Position numbers and translations under genes: made by a program. From an uncultured Sinobacteraceae bacterium (GTDB taxonomy: Bacteria; Pseudomonadota; Gammaproteobacteria; Nevskiales; Nevskiaceae), in contig CAIJRD010000007.1 of NCBI GenBank assembly GCA_903822975.1, positions 62,001 through 126,000 of the forward strand: DNA of 64,000 bases, written 5' to 3'. The notes under the pieces are model-generated. The model was not told where the DNA came from. It made no database searches and saw only the letters and a list, made by a program, of their open reading frames with translations. Position 1 is the stretch's first letter. Each line of letters starts with the position of its first letter. Shown one piece after another: positions 26,848-34,668 of the stretch.

Positions 26848-27399
26848 TCAGTGGCGCTCAGAGGACGGCCAATCGCGATAAGGACGCGAGGCCAGCGCGT
26901 GATTGTAATAGGCCCGCTCGGCGGTGACTTCGCGACCGAGCCATTCGGGTGTGACGAACGTCTGTTCTTCGCTCGGCAATTCGATTTCGGCGACCACCAA
27001 ACCGGCGTTATCGCCCTCGAACACGTCAATCTCCCAGATCAATGGCTCGTGGACGCCGGACTCGGCCGGTACGTAATAGCGTGTCTTCAGAATCAGACCC
27101 GCGCAGAGGTTCTTCAGCAGTTCTTCCGCATCGGCCGGCGGAATCTCGTACTCGTATTCGGCGCGTGCGGCACCGACCACCGAGGCCTTGATGTTGAGCA
27201 CACCAACCCAGGGGCCGCCCTGGCGCGAGACATGCGATTCATCCGCCGCACCTTCGCCGCGCCCTTCGAGCCGCACCCGCACCGATGCGCGGCCGCCGAC
27301 GTCGTTCAAGTAGCCGTGACGCATCGGCACGGCGCGCTGCACCTGCGTGCGCCAGCCGTCGCCGCTGACGAGGAATTTTCGTTCGATCTCTAAACCCAT
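26848..27399 (-). CDS. CYTH-domain protein (triphosphate tunnel family)
   Basis: A 183-residue CYTH protein. The signature GLEIERKFLV lies at residues 2-11 (E-x-E-x-K, here Glu4-Ile-Glu6-Arg-Lys8), followed by RVRLEGRGEG, NIKASVV, YEYEIPPADAEELL and WEIDVFEGDNAGLVVAEIEL, the acidic and basic residues lining the tunnel. Family members hydrolyse tripolyphosphate or act as adenylate cyclases (class IV); the E. coli ygiF type is a triphosphatase. The substrate here is not determined. First gene of the CYTH-nagZ-hpt group, with one base between its stop and the nagZ start. About 90 bp separate it from rlmD. Confidence 0.88.
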   Translation of the reverse strand: MGLEIERKFLVSGDGWRTQVQRAVPMRHGYLNDVGGRASVRVRLEGRGEGAADESHVSRQGGPWVGVLNIKASVVGAARAEYEYEIPPADAEELLKNLCAGLILKTRYYVPAESGVHEPLIWEIDVFEGDNAGLVVAEIELPSEEQTFVTPEWLGREVTAERAYYNHALASRPYRDWPSSERH

Positions 27400-27491
27400 A
27401 CTGCACAGTGTCCTTAAGGCTGGATGAAGTCCGGCTGAATGATGTTGGCCTTGGCGTCGATCCTTGCGCCGATCGCATGACCTCATGCGTT

Positions 27492-28814
27492 TCAGCGCCG
27501 CTCGAACAATGCCATCGATTCGACGTGCGCCGTGTGCGGAAACATATCGAGTACGCCGGCACGGCTCAGACGATAGCCGTAGCGCGCAACCAGGTCGCCG
27601 GCATCGCGCGCGAGTGTCGCCGGATGACAGGAGATATAGACGATGCGCTGCGGCCGCTTTGCCGCGATCAAGGGCAGCACTTCGCGCGCGCCGGTGCGCG
27701 GCGGATCGAGCAGCACCAATTCGAACGGCGATCGCAGCCACGAGGCCTGCGCATCCGGCGCGAACAGATCGGCCTGCAGGTAATTGACCTCGTAGCCGTT
27801 GCGCGCGAGGTTGGCGCGGCCCTTCTCGACCAGTGCGGCCTCGCCTTCAATCGCAGTGACGCGTGCACCGCAGGCCGCCAGCGGCAAGCTGAAGTTGCCA
27901 AGACCGGCGAACAATTCCAGAACGGTGCTGCCCGCTTGCGGCGCGAGCCAGTCCAGCGCCTGACGCACCATCTTCTGACTGACGCCGGCATTGATCTGCA
28001 CGAAGTCCATCGGTCCGAATTCGATTTCGCCGGCTGTGCCATCGGGCGAATACCGCAACGCGCGCGGGGTGCCGAGCGCCTCCAGTTCGTCGCGGGCGCC
28101 GGCCTGCAGGTACAGATCGAAATCCTGCTCGGCCGCGAATGCGGCGAGCGCGGCGCGGTCGGCCTCGCTCGGCGCACGCAGCACGCGGATCACCAGTGCG
28201 ACCGGCTGCGCGGTGGCCACCTCGATCTGCGGCACGTCGGCGGCGATGCTCAAGCGATCCAGCAACTGCGCGAGGTCACGCAAGTGCGTGCCGATGCGCG
28301 GATCGAGCACGGCGCAGGAATCGATCGCGGCCAGCAGCGGCGATTCACGCTCGCGAAAACCGACCAGCACGCCGCCCTTCTTCGGCACCTGCTTGGCACT
28401 CAGACGCGCACGGCGCCGATAACCCCAGGTGTCGCCGGTCACCGGCTCGGCAATCAGTTCGGGTACAACACCGCCGATGCGCAGCAGCGCATCGAGCAGT
28501 TGCTTTTGCTTGAACGCGATCTGCGCAGCCGGTGCGAGATGCTGCAGCGCGCAGCCGCCGCACATTCCGAAATGCGCGCAGGCCGGTTCGACGCGATCCG
28601 GCGAAGCGAGCTCCACCGAGGTCACCGCGCCCTCATCGGCCGCGCGCGTGATCTTGCTGAGCCGGTAGCGCACGCGCTCGCCGGGCAGTGCGCCATGCAC
28701 GAACACGACCTTGCCGTCACGCCGCGCGACGCCGCGCCCATCGTGTGCGAGATCGACGATGTCGGCGACGAATTCTTCCGCAGGCAGCGGCTTGCGTCTG
28801 GCGCGGCGGCCCAT
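27492..28814 (-). CDS. rlmD: 23S rRNA (uracil-1939-C5)-methyltransferase
   Basis: A 440-residue SAM-dependent rRNA methyltransferase. An N-terminal TRAM domain (EEFVADIVDLAHDGRGVARR) is followed by the Fe-S ligands Cys79-x5-Cys85-x2-Cys88 (CAHFGMCGGCALQH), and the Rossmann methyltransferase with ELFAGLGNFSLPLA, VNAGVSQKMV-type INAGVSQ, LDPPRTGA and the catalytic-region YISCHPATLARD, Cys near 394. The ATG at 28814 overlaps the upstream exonuclease stop by one base (TGATG), which fixes the start. Linkage with cysM and this exonuclease is common in gammaproteobacteria. Confidence 0.95.
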   Translation of the reverse strand: MGRRARRKPLPAEEFVADIVDLAHDGRGVARRDGKVVFVHGALPGERVRYRLSKITRAADEGAVTSVELASPDRVEPACAHFGMCGGCALQHLAPAAQIAFKQKQLLDALLRIGGVVPELIAEPVTGDTWGYRRRARLSAKQVPKKGGVLVGFRERESPLLAAIDSCAVLDPRIGTHLRDLAQLLDRLSIAADVPQIEVATAQPVALVIRVLRAPSEADRAALAAFAAEQDFDLYLQAGARDELEALGTPRALRYSPDGTAGEIEFGPMDFVQINAGVSQKMVRQALDWLAPQAGSTVLELFAGLGNFSLPLAACGARVTAIEGEAALVEKGRANLARNGYEVNYLQADLFAPDAQASWLRSPFELVLLDPPRTGAREVLPLIAAKRPQRIVYISCHPATLARDAGDLVARYGYRLSRAGVLDMFPHTAHVESMALFERR

Positions 28815-29608
28815 CAGTGCGTGCCCGCGTCGGCCCAGGCGGCAGCAAACTCGCGCCAATGCTCGGCGTTGCTGGCGGTGACAAACTCGCGCGCCTTGTG
28901 CAGCTCGGCGCTGTACTCGTCGGAGGTCAGCAGGCCACGCATCAGCTGGAAGCGCAGGTACACGAGATAAGTGTTAAGCACATCGGTTTCGCAGTAATCG
29001 CGGATCGCACCGATCTGTCCATCGCGGAACGCAGCGGCGACCTTCGAGCCATCCATGCCGAGCTTGCCGGGAAAGCCGAGCAGCAGCGCGATCTCGTTGA
29101 GCTTGGCGACGGCGCGACCGTTGTACAGCGCGAGCACGTCCATCAAGTCGGTGTGACGGAATTGGTAGCGGCCCAGATAGCTGTTCCACTTGGCATCGCG
29201 ATCGAAGTGACCGGTATCCCAGTACGCCGACGCAGTGATGCCATGGATCAGCGCGCGGTAATGCAGCACCGGCAGATCGAAACCGGAGCCGTTCCAGGAC
29301 ACGATGGTCGGGCGGTACTTCTCGATGCCGTCGAAGAAGCGACGCACCAGATCCGCTTCCGGCGCATCGGGCTCGCCGAGCGACCAGACCTTGAAATCGT
29401 CGCCGCGACGCAACGCGACCGAGATCGCGACGATGCGATGCAGATGCAGCGGCTGGAAGTCGGTGCCCTTCTCTGCCATCCGCAAGCTCGCCATCGCCTG
29501 CTCGGCGGCCGCGTCGTCGAGGCCTTCGAGGCCATGAATGCGACGTCCGCCGGCGACATCGGGCACCGTCTCGATATCGAACACCAGCACCGGCTCGCGC
29601 ATCGGCAT
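28814..29608 (-). CDS. Predicted 3'-5' exonuclease (DEDD, PolB-like)
   Basis: A 264-residue stand-alone exonuclease of the PolB-exonuclease-like family (PF10108 type). The DEDD residues are visible: VFDIETVPD with Asp11 and Glu13, SWNGSGFDLPVLHYRAL with the second Asp, and DYCETDVLNTYLVYLRF with the last Asp. No polymerase domain follows. It is predicted to trim nucleic acid 3' ends with two metal ions; the substrate is unknown. An in-frame ATG at 29602 is an equally good start. It is coupled to rlmD by a one-base overlap. The 15-bp array lies just upstream. Confidence 0.9.
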   Translation of the reverse strand: MPMREPVLVFDIETVPDVAGGRRIHGLEGLDDAAAEQAMASLRMAEKGTDFQPLHLHRIVAISVALRRGDDFKVWSLGEPDAPEADLVRRFFDGIEKYRPTIVSWNGSGFDLPVLHYRALIHGITASAYWDTGHFDRDAKWNSYLGRYQFRHTDLMDVLALYNGRAVAKLNEIALLLGFPGKLGMDGSKVAAAFRDGQIGAIRDYCETDVLNTYLVYLRFQLMRGLLTSDEYSAELHKAREFVTASNAEHWREFAAAWADAGTH

Positions 29609-29932
29609 TAGTGAGTGATCCTCATCGTTTTGAAATTCAGTTCGTTGAACTGTGATTCGTTGAATTGCGGTTCGTTGAATTGCGGTTCGCTGAATTGCGA
29701 TTCCTTGACTTGCAGATCACTGAACTGCGAACTCGCGATCGGCGAACACACGAATCGGGTCGCGCTGCGCCGCATTGTGCAATCGCCGCTGTGGCGCGCA
29801 ACCGGCGAATCCGCTCCGAGTGATGCTGCCGGCACAGTCTGCGCAAGCTGCGTCACGACGGTTGCGATTGAGCGCGTGCCGCGAGCGCGCAGCCGACGGG
29901 AAAACAGCGAGCGATTCGGCACGGTCGTCGCG
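29609..29932. other. Intergenic region, exonuclease / cysM
   Basis: This 324-bp gap holds the 15-bp tandem array (29641-29730) and no credible gene. Open frames here read as pentapeptide-like repeats only because the unit is 15 bp; they lack starts with a ribosome-binding site. Confidence 0.6.
29641..29730. repeat. 15-bp tandem array, six units
   Basis: Six consecutive 15-mers of the form TTCGTTGAATTGCGG occupy exactly 90 bp; the second and third are identical and the others differ at one to six positions. Phase is kept throughout. It lies directly upstream of the exonuclease gene on the minus strand, within 35 bp of its start. Confidence 0.9.
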
Positions 29933-30823
29933 CTAGTCCGGATATACGCCGGTGGAGATGTAGCGATCGCCGCGGTCGCAAATAATCGCCGCAATGGTCG
30001 CGCCACTGACTTCCCTGCAAATCTGCAGGGCCGCCCACACCGAGCCACCCGACGAGGGTCCGGCGAAAATGCCTTCGCGCGCCGCCAGCAGGCGCATCGT
30101 GTCTTCGGCGTCCTTGCTGCTGGCTTCGATCACGCGGTCGACGCGGCGCGCATCGAAGATTTTCGGCAGATAGGCTTCCGGCCACTTGCGGATTCCGGGA
30201 ATCGAGGATTCGCCATCCGGCTGCACGCCGATCACCTGAATCGCCGGATTCTGTTCTTTGAAATAGCGCGAGCAGCCCATGATGGTGCCGGTGGTGCCCA
30301 TCGTCGCGACGAAGTGCGTCAGGCGCTGTTCGGTCGCGTTCCAGATTTCCGGCGCAGTGCCTTCGTAGTGGGCACGCGGGTTGTCCGGATTGGCGAACTG
30401 GTTCAGTACACGTCCCTTGCCGGCGGCCTGCATTTCGTCGGCGAGGTCGCGGGCGTACTCCATGCCCTGCTCCTGCGACACCAGCACCAGTTCCGCGCCA
30501 TAGGCTTTCATCGAGGCGCGCCGCTCCGCGCTCATGTGCGCCGGCATGATCAGCAGCATCTTGTAGCCCATCACCGCCGCCGCCATTGCCAGAGCGATGC
30601 CGGTGTTGCCGGAGGTGGCTTCGATCAAGGTGTCGCCCGGCTTGATCTCGCCGCGCTCTTGCGCGCGACGGATCATCGAATAGGCGGGACGATCCTTGAC
30701 CGAGCCAGCCGGATTGTTGCCCTCAAGCTTCAGCAACAGACGGTTGTCGCCGATGCCAGGCAAGCGCGTGACGGCGACCAGCGGCGTGTTGCCGATCGTA
30801 TCGGCCAGGGTGGTGATGGGCAT
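29933..30823 (-). CDS. cysM: Cysteine synthase B
   Basis: A 296-residue PLP enzyme of fold type II, making cysteine from O-acetylserine and sulfide or S-sulfocysteine from thiosulfate. The PLP lysine is Lys43 in NPAGSVKDRPA, the substrate loop is EATSGNTGIALAM, and the phosphate loop is MGTTGTIMGCSRYFKE, with the arginine typical of CysM rather than CysK. GPSSGGSVWAAL closes the core. Length matches CysM (about 300). The ATG at 30823 starts the family N-terminus PITTLADTIGNTPLV. It is divided from the downstream exonuclease by the 15-bp array. Confidence 0.94.
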   Translation of the reverse strand: MPITTLADTIGNTPLVAVTRLPGIGDNRLLLKLEGNNPAGSVKDRPAYSMIRRAQERGEIKPGDTLIEATSGNTGIALAMAAAVMGYKMLLIMPAHMSAERRASMKAYGAELVLVSQEQGMEYARDLADEMQAAGKGRVLNQFANPDNPRAHYEGTAPEIWNATEQRLTHFVATMGTTGTIMGCSRYFKEQNPAIQVIGVQPDGESSIPGIRKWPEAYLPKIFDARRVDRVIEASSKDAEDTMRLLAAREGIFAGPSSGGSVWAALQICREVSGATIAAIICDRGDRYISTGVYPD

Positions 30824-31195
30824 GGCGCGTAGTTTAACGTCTGACGACGCCGTCCGAAGCCGCGCGCGACGCCACACGGACACTTCGACTTCCGGACCAG
30901 CGCGGACCAGCGGCTACGCGACTGGATCGCCGGGCGGCTCGTCGGTCGTCTCAAGCTCAGTTGAGCGACGAGTCGACATGCGCCTGGTTTGCCAACCACG
31001 ATCGGCTGACTGCGTTGGCGGCACGGCCGATGCCTTGCGCGACTCGCGAAAACTACGGTTGATGACGACCTGTCGATCCGATCGCCGGACGGCTGAGTCA
31101 ATCCCCCAAAGTCTCCGATGCAGCCAAGACGTCAAGGCTAAAAAACAGCGCATCGCACCAGCGGGACTGCCGCAAGTGCGATGCGCTTTTCTGCT
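30824..31195. other. Intergenic region upstream of cysM
   Basis: A 372-bp stretch without a convincing gene. It must hold the cysM promoter on the minus strand, and its right end is the terminator of the small membrane-peptide gene. Confidence 0.5.
31141..31187 (-). terminator. Rho-independent terminator of the small membrane gene
   Basis: A perfect 11-bp stem (AGCGCATCGCA at 31147-31157 with TGCGATGCGCT at 31177-31187) is followed on the minus strand by GTTTTTTAG. It starts nine bases after the stop of the 45-codon gene. The plus strand also ends in TTTT, so it may work both ways. Confidence 0.8.
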
Positions 31196-31333
31196 TCATC
31201 CGTGAGTTACCGACTCCACCATCTTCACGATCAACAGCACCACCGTGCAGCCCACCGCCAGTCGAATCGCCCAGGCATACGGCGCTTTGAGGCGCGTCAG
31301 CCGAGTGAATTCGTCGTAGTACGTCACACGCAT
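31196..31333 (-). CDS. 45-residue single-pass membrane peptide
   Basis: A small protein with an N-terminal charged region (MRVTYYDEFTRLTRLKAP) and one hydrophobic segment at about residues 19-37 (AIRLAVGCTVVLLIVKMV). The ATG at 31333 has GGGAG six bases upstream, and the stop is followed at once by a strong intrinsic terminator. Together these support a real, expressed gene. No family is recognised and no function can be given. The frame continues upstream but without a ribosome-binding site. Confidence 0.6.
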   Translation of the reverse strand: MRVTYYDEFTRLTRLKAPYAWAIRLAVGCTVVLLIVKMVESVTHG

Positions 31334-31993
31334 TCTCAACTCCCTTTGATGACTGCTTGCCTCGCACGATCCGGACTCAAGACCGTGCACCGATGGTGCC
31401 GTGTGTCGGTGCCTCTGCAACTTGCCGGCGGATGACCGGCACTACAGACAAGACGAACGAGTCAGGATTCGGCTGAAGGCCCTCGGCGGGCCTTAAGGCG
31501 CAGCCAATTTCGGCGTACCGGATCGCGATTCACGCAGTGGCTGCACCGAACCCCTGCCGGGCCCCATGCACGACCCACAGGCACTACGCACTGGCACTAC
31601 ACACAGCACAGGCAACGCCGGCACATCGACGACGCTGCGCTCGCCAATCCAAACGGTGAGACCCATCGAAGAGCCCAATCAGTCAGCCCAATCGACTGGT
31701 TCACTCGGTCAGCCCGATCGACTAGTCCACTCGACTGGTCCACTCGACGAGTCCATTTGGTCAGTCTGTTTGGCTCGTCCAATCGGACAATCCAAACACC
31801 CACTCCAAATGACCAACCCAAACGGCCAGTCCAATCGGCCAGTCCAAACGGCCACTCTAAACGGCCAACCCAATCGGCCAGCCCAATCGGCCAGCCCAAT
31901 CGGCCAGCCCAATCGGCCAGCCCAATTGGCTAGTCCCATCGGATGAAGACTGGTTGTGCGCAGGACCAATAATGCAGACCTGATTCCGCGCTC
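31334..31993. other. Long intergenic region with 13-bp array
   Basis: A 660-bp stretch without a credible gene, more than half of it tandem array (31648-31946). A short hairpin (AAGGCCC/GGGCCTT, 31475-31493) lies in the left part. It separates the housekeeping segment from the first steroid gene. Confidence 0.6.
31648..31946. repeat. 13-bp tandem array, 23 units
   Basis: Twenty-three 13-mers with consensus TCCAATCGGCCAG or CCCAATCGGCCAG follow each other with no insertion or deletion. Units at 31869-31920 are identical copies of CCCAATCGGCCAG; toward the left the copies decay (CCCGATCGACTAG, TCCACTCGACTGG). The polarity of decay suggests growth at the right end. It ends 47 bp before the start of the ketosteroid dehydrogenase-like gene. 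Period 13 is not a multiple of three, so it is not a coding repeat. Confidence 0.92.
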
Positions 31994-33730
31994 ATGCCCA
32001 TGTCCGATTCGTTGATCTCAAGCCTGGACGAAAATCCGACGCGCGCGGAAGCGCCGCACGACGGCACGCTGCCGATCTTGCCGCCGCTGGCGCTCGACGA
32101 GGCCACTGCCGATTGGGGCGAACGCTGCGACGTGCTGGTCATCGGCTGCGGGGCGGCCGGTGCTGCGGCGGCGATCACTGCGCATGAGGGTGGTGCGGCG
32201 GTGATGGTGGTCGATCGCTTCGATGGCGGCGGTGCCAGTGCCAAGAGCGGTGGCGTGGTGTACGCCGGTGGCGGCACGCGTCAGCAATTGAAGGCGGGCT
32301 ACCAGGACACGCCCGAGGCGATGTTCCAATACCTGCTGCGCGAAGTCGGCGACGCGGTGAGCCCGGCGACGCTGCGGCGATTCTGCGACGACAGCCGCGG
32401 ACTGCTCGAATGGCTCGAGTCGATCGGCGCGGCGTTCGAGTCGGACGCGCCTCCGCCGAAGACTTCTTATCCGAAGAACGGCGTCTATCTGTACTACTCC
32501 GGCAACGAGTCGATCGCCGGCTTCGCCGAATACGCCAAGCCCGCCCCGCGCGGTCATCGCATGAACGATCCCGGCATGTCGGGCAAGGCGCTGTACGCGG
32601 TGCTGCGACGCAAGCTCGAAAGTCTTGCGTTGCCGATCCTGATGCAGAGCGCCGTGCGCCGATTGATCGTCGACAAAACCAGTGGTGCGGTGATCGGCGC
32701 CGAAGTGCTGCGTTTCGATCCCGGCTCGAACGCCGAACAGCAGCATCGCAAACTGATGCGACGCGCCGAGTCGCTGCACAACGTCGCGCCGGCCGCCGCC
32801 GATCGCGCACGCGCGCGCGCACTGGCGCTGATGCTGGCACAGGCGCGTCCGCAACTGATCCGTGCGCAGCGCGGTGTTGTGCTCGCCACCGGCGGCTTCA
32901 TCTTCAACCGCGCCTTGGTCGAACGGCATGCGCCGAAATATCTGCAAACCATGCGGCTCGGCGCCACCGGCTGCGACGGCAGCGGCCTGCGTCTGGGGCA
33001 GAGCGTCGGCGGCAGCGCGGCACGTCTCGACAAAGTCTCGGCCTGGCGCTTCATCAATCCGCCGACACCCTGGGCACGCGGCATGGTGGTGGATGCGAAA
33101 GGCGAACGCTTCTGCAATGAGCAATCGTATGGCGCGCGTCTGGGTGTGGCGATGTGCGAGCAGCATGAAGGTCGCGCCTGGCTGGTGCTCGACGCCAAGT
33201 TGCGCAGACAAGCGTTCAAGGAAGCCTTCTTCGGCCGCTTGTGGGCGTTCCAGAGTATTCCCGCGATCTTCCTGATGTTGTTCGCGCCGCGCGCACGCAG
33301 CATCGAAGCGCTTGCGCAGCGCATCGGTGCACAACCGGCGGCACTGCAGAAAACCTGGGCCGATTACAACCAGGCCGCCAGCGGTCGAGCGGTCGATGCG
33401 CTCGGCAAGACCAAGGCGATGATGCAAGCGCTGACGCAGCCGCCATTCTTCGCGTTCGAAATCTCGGCGCACAGCAAGACCTTCCCCTGCCCGGCGATCA
33501 CGCTCGGCGGCTTGCGGGTCGACGAGAGCAGCGGCGCGGTGCTCGACGCGCAGGGTGCACCGATTGCAGGACTCTACGCAGCGGGGCGTGCGGCCGTCGG
33601 CATCGCATCGAACAACTACGTCAGTGGCCTGTCACTGGCCGACTGCCTGTGGTCGGGGCGCCGCAGCGGCCGCCACTTGAGCGCGCAAGCCAGCGCGCAG
33701 CACAGCGACGCGCTTGCCGCTGTGAAGTGA
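31994..33730 (+). CDS. 3-Ketosteroid dehydrogenase-like flavoprotein
   Basis: A 578-residue FAD enzyme of the fumarate reductase/ketosteroid dehydrogenase family. The FAD loop is DVLVIGCGAAGAAAAITAHE (residues 46-65), with ASAKSGGVVYAGGGTRQQ, GVVLATGGFIFN and a C-terminal GLYAAGRAAVGIASNNYVSG-type FAD site. That ending resembles 3-oxo-5-alpha(beta)-steroid 4-dehydrogenases (TesI type) more than delta-1 enzymes, whose ending is MG-TYPGPG. So it probably introduces the 4-ene double bond; this is a family-based inference. It opens the plus-strand run of steroid-type genes, 94 bp before an SDR. The start may also be ATG 32000 (MSDSLI). Confidence 0.82.
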   Translation: MPMSDSLISSLDENPTRAEAPHDGTLPILPPLALDEATADWGERCDVLVIGCGAAGAAAAITAHEGGAAVMVVDRFDGGGASAKSGGVVYAGGGTRQQLKAGYQDTPEAMFQYLLREVGDAVSPATLRRFCDDSRGLLEWLESIGAAFESDAPPPKTSYPKNGVYLYYSGNESIAGFAEYAKPAPRGHRMNDPGMSGKALYAVLRRKLESLALPILMQSAVRRLIVDKTSGAVIGAEVLRFDPGSNAEQQHRKLMRRAESLHNVAPAAADRARARALALMLAQARPQLIRAQRGVVLATGGFIFNRALVERHAPKYLQTMRLGATGCDGSGLRLGQSVGGSAARLDKVSAWRFINPPTPWARGMVVDAKGERFCNEQSYGARLGVAMCEQHEGRAWLVLDAKLRRQAFKEAFFGRLWAFQSIPAIFLMLFAPRARSIEALAQRIGAQPAALQKTWADYNQAASGRAVDALGKTKAMMQALTQPPFFAFEISAHSKTFPCPAITLGGLRVDESSGAVLDAQGAPIAGLYAAGRAAVGIASNNYVSGLSLADCLWSGRRSGRHLSAQASAQHSDALAAVK

Positions 33731-33824
33731 TCAGCAAGCGCTAAAACATTCCGGCGCCGGCAACACGCCGCGCCTACCAACGACCGGCCGAACACAGCCG
33801 GCACACACGCGAGGAGCAGGCAGC

Positions 33825-34595
33825 ATGGGGCGAGTTCAGGACAAGGTGGCGATCGTCACCGGTGCGGCGAGCGGCGTCGGCAAGGAAGATGCAATTCTGC
33901 TGGCGCGCGAAGGTGCGCGCGTCGTGCTGACCGACGTCAACGAGGAACTCGGCCGCGCGGTCGCCAAGGAGATCGGCGACCGCGCGCTGTTCGTCAAGCA
34001 CGACATTGCCTCTGAAGACGGCTGGATCGAGGTGATGAAGCAGACGCACGAGAAATTCGGCGGCCTCGATATCCTGGTCAACAACGCCGCGATTCTCGCC
34101 TACGGCACCATTGAAGACACGACACTCGAGCTGTGGCAGAAAGTCCAGCGCGTGAATTCGGACGGCTACTTTCTCGGTTGCAAGCATGCCTTCGCGGCGA
34201 TGAAGGAACGTGGCGGCGGCTCGATCGTCAACATGTCTTCGATGGCCGGCATCGGTGGTGTTTCGTCGTTCTGCGCCTACAGCGCATCGAAAGGCGCGGT
34301 CGCCGCGCTGACGCGCAGCATCGCCGCACATGCACGCATGAACGGCATCAAGATCCGCTGCAACTCGATTCACCCCGACGGCATCAAGACGCCGATGGTG
34401 TTCAACCTGCATTCGTCGATGCCAAAGGGCGCGAAGAGCGCAGTGCGCGAGAAGGACGCCAAGCAGATCATGGCGCGCTTCGCCGAACCGACCGACATCG
34501 CCAACCTGGTGCTGTTTCTCGCGTCTGACGAATCGCGCTTCATTCAAGGTGCGGAAATGCGCATCGACAACGGCTATCTGATGTGGGCCGATTGA
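33825..34595 (+). CDS. SDR-family hydroxysteroid dehydrogenase-like protein
   Basis: A 256-residue classical short-chain dehydrogenase. The NAD(P)-binding motif is VTGAASGVGKEDA (residues 12-24), followed by LVNNAAI, the catalytic Ser in NMSSMAGIGG, and Tyr152-x3-Lys156 in CAYSASKGAVAAL. The acidic residue after beta-2 (LTDVNEELG) suggests NAD. This set resembles 3-alpha/20-beta-hydroxysteroid dehydrogenases and cyclohexanol/cyclopentanol dehydrogenases. Flanking genes make a steroid alcohol the likeliest substrate, but the position oxidised is not known. GAGGAG about ten bases upstream of ATG 33825 supports the start. Confidence 0.88.
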   Translation: MGRVQDKVAIVTGAASGVGKEDAILLAREGARVVLTDVNEELGRAVAKEIGDRALFVKHDIASEDGWIEVMKQTHEKFGGLDILVNNAAILAYGTIEDTTLELWQKVQRVNSDGYFLGCKHAFAAMKERGGGSIVNMSSMAGIGGVSSFCAYSASKGAVAALTRSIAAHARMNGIKIRCNSIHPDGIKTPMVFNLHSSMPKGAKSAVREKDAKQIMARFAEPTDIANLVLFLASDESRFIQGAEMRIDNGYLMWAD

Positions 34596-34668
34596 TGGCG
34601 ATCGTTTTGATGTTCATCCTTGAACAAGACCGCGCCGTCGCTGGCTCGGACTCTTTACACGAGAAGCT

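Noticed and set aside
27408-28970. A 520-codon frame antisense to rlmD
   Set aside because: Opposite a certain gene and without similarity to any family.
29608-30048. Pentapeptide-like repeat protein on the minus strand
   Set aside because: The repeats come from the 15-bp DNA array; there is no ribosome-binding site and the frame runs into cysM antisense.
31648-31946. A CRISPR array
   Set aside because: Units are 13 bp, contiguous and without spacers, and no cas genes are nearby.
31709-31969. Trp/Gly/Arg repeat peptide on the minus strand
   Set aside because: The unit is 13 bp, so the apparent peptide repeat is only 39-bp phase cycling; no start signal.
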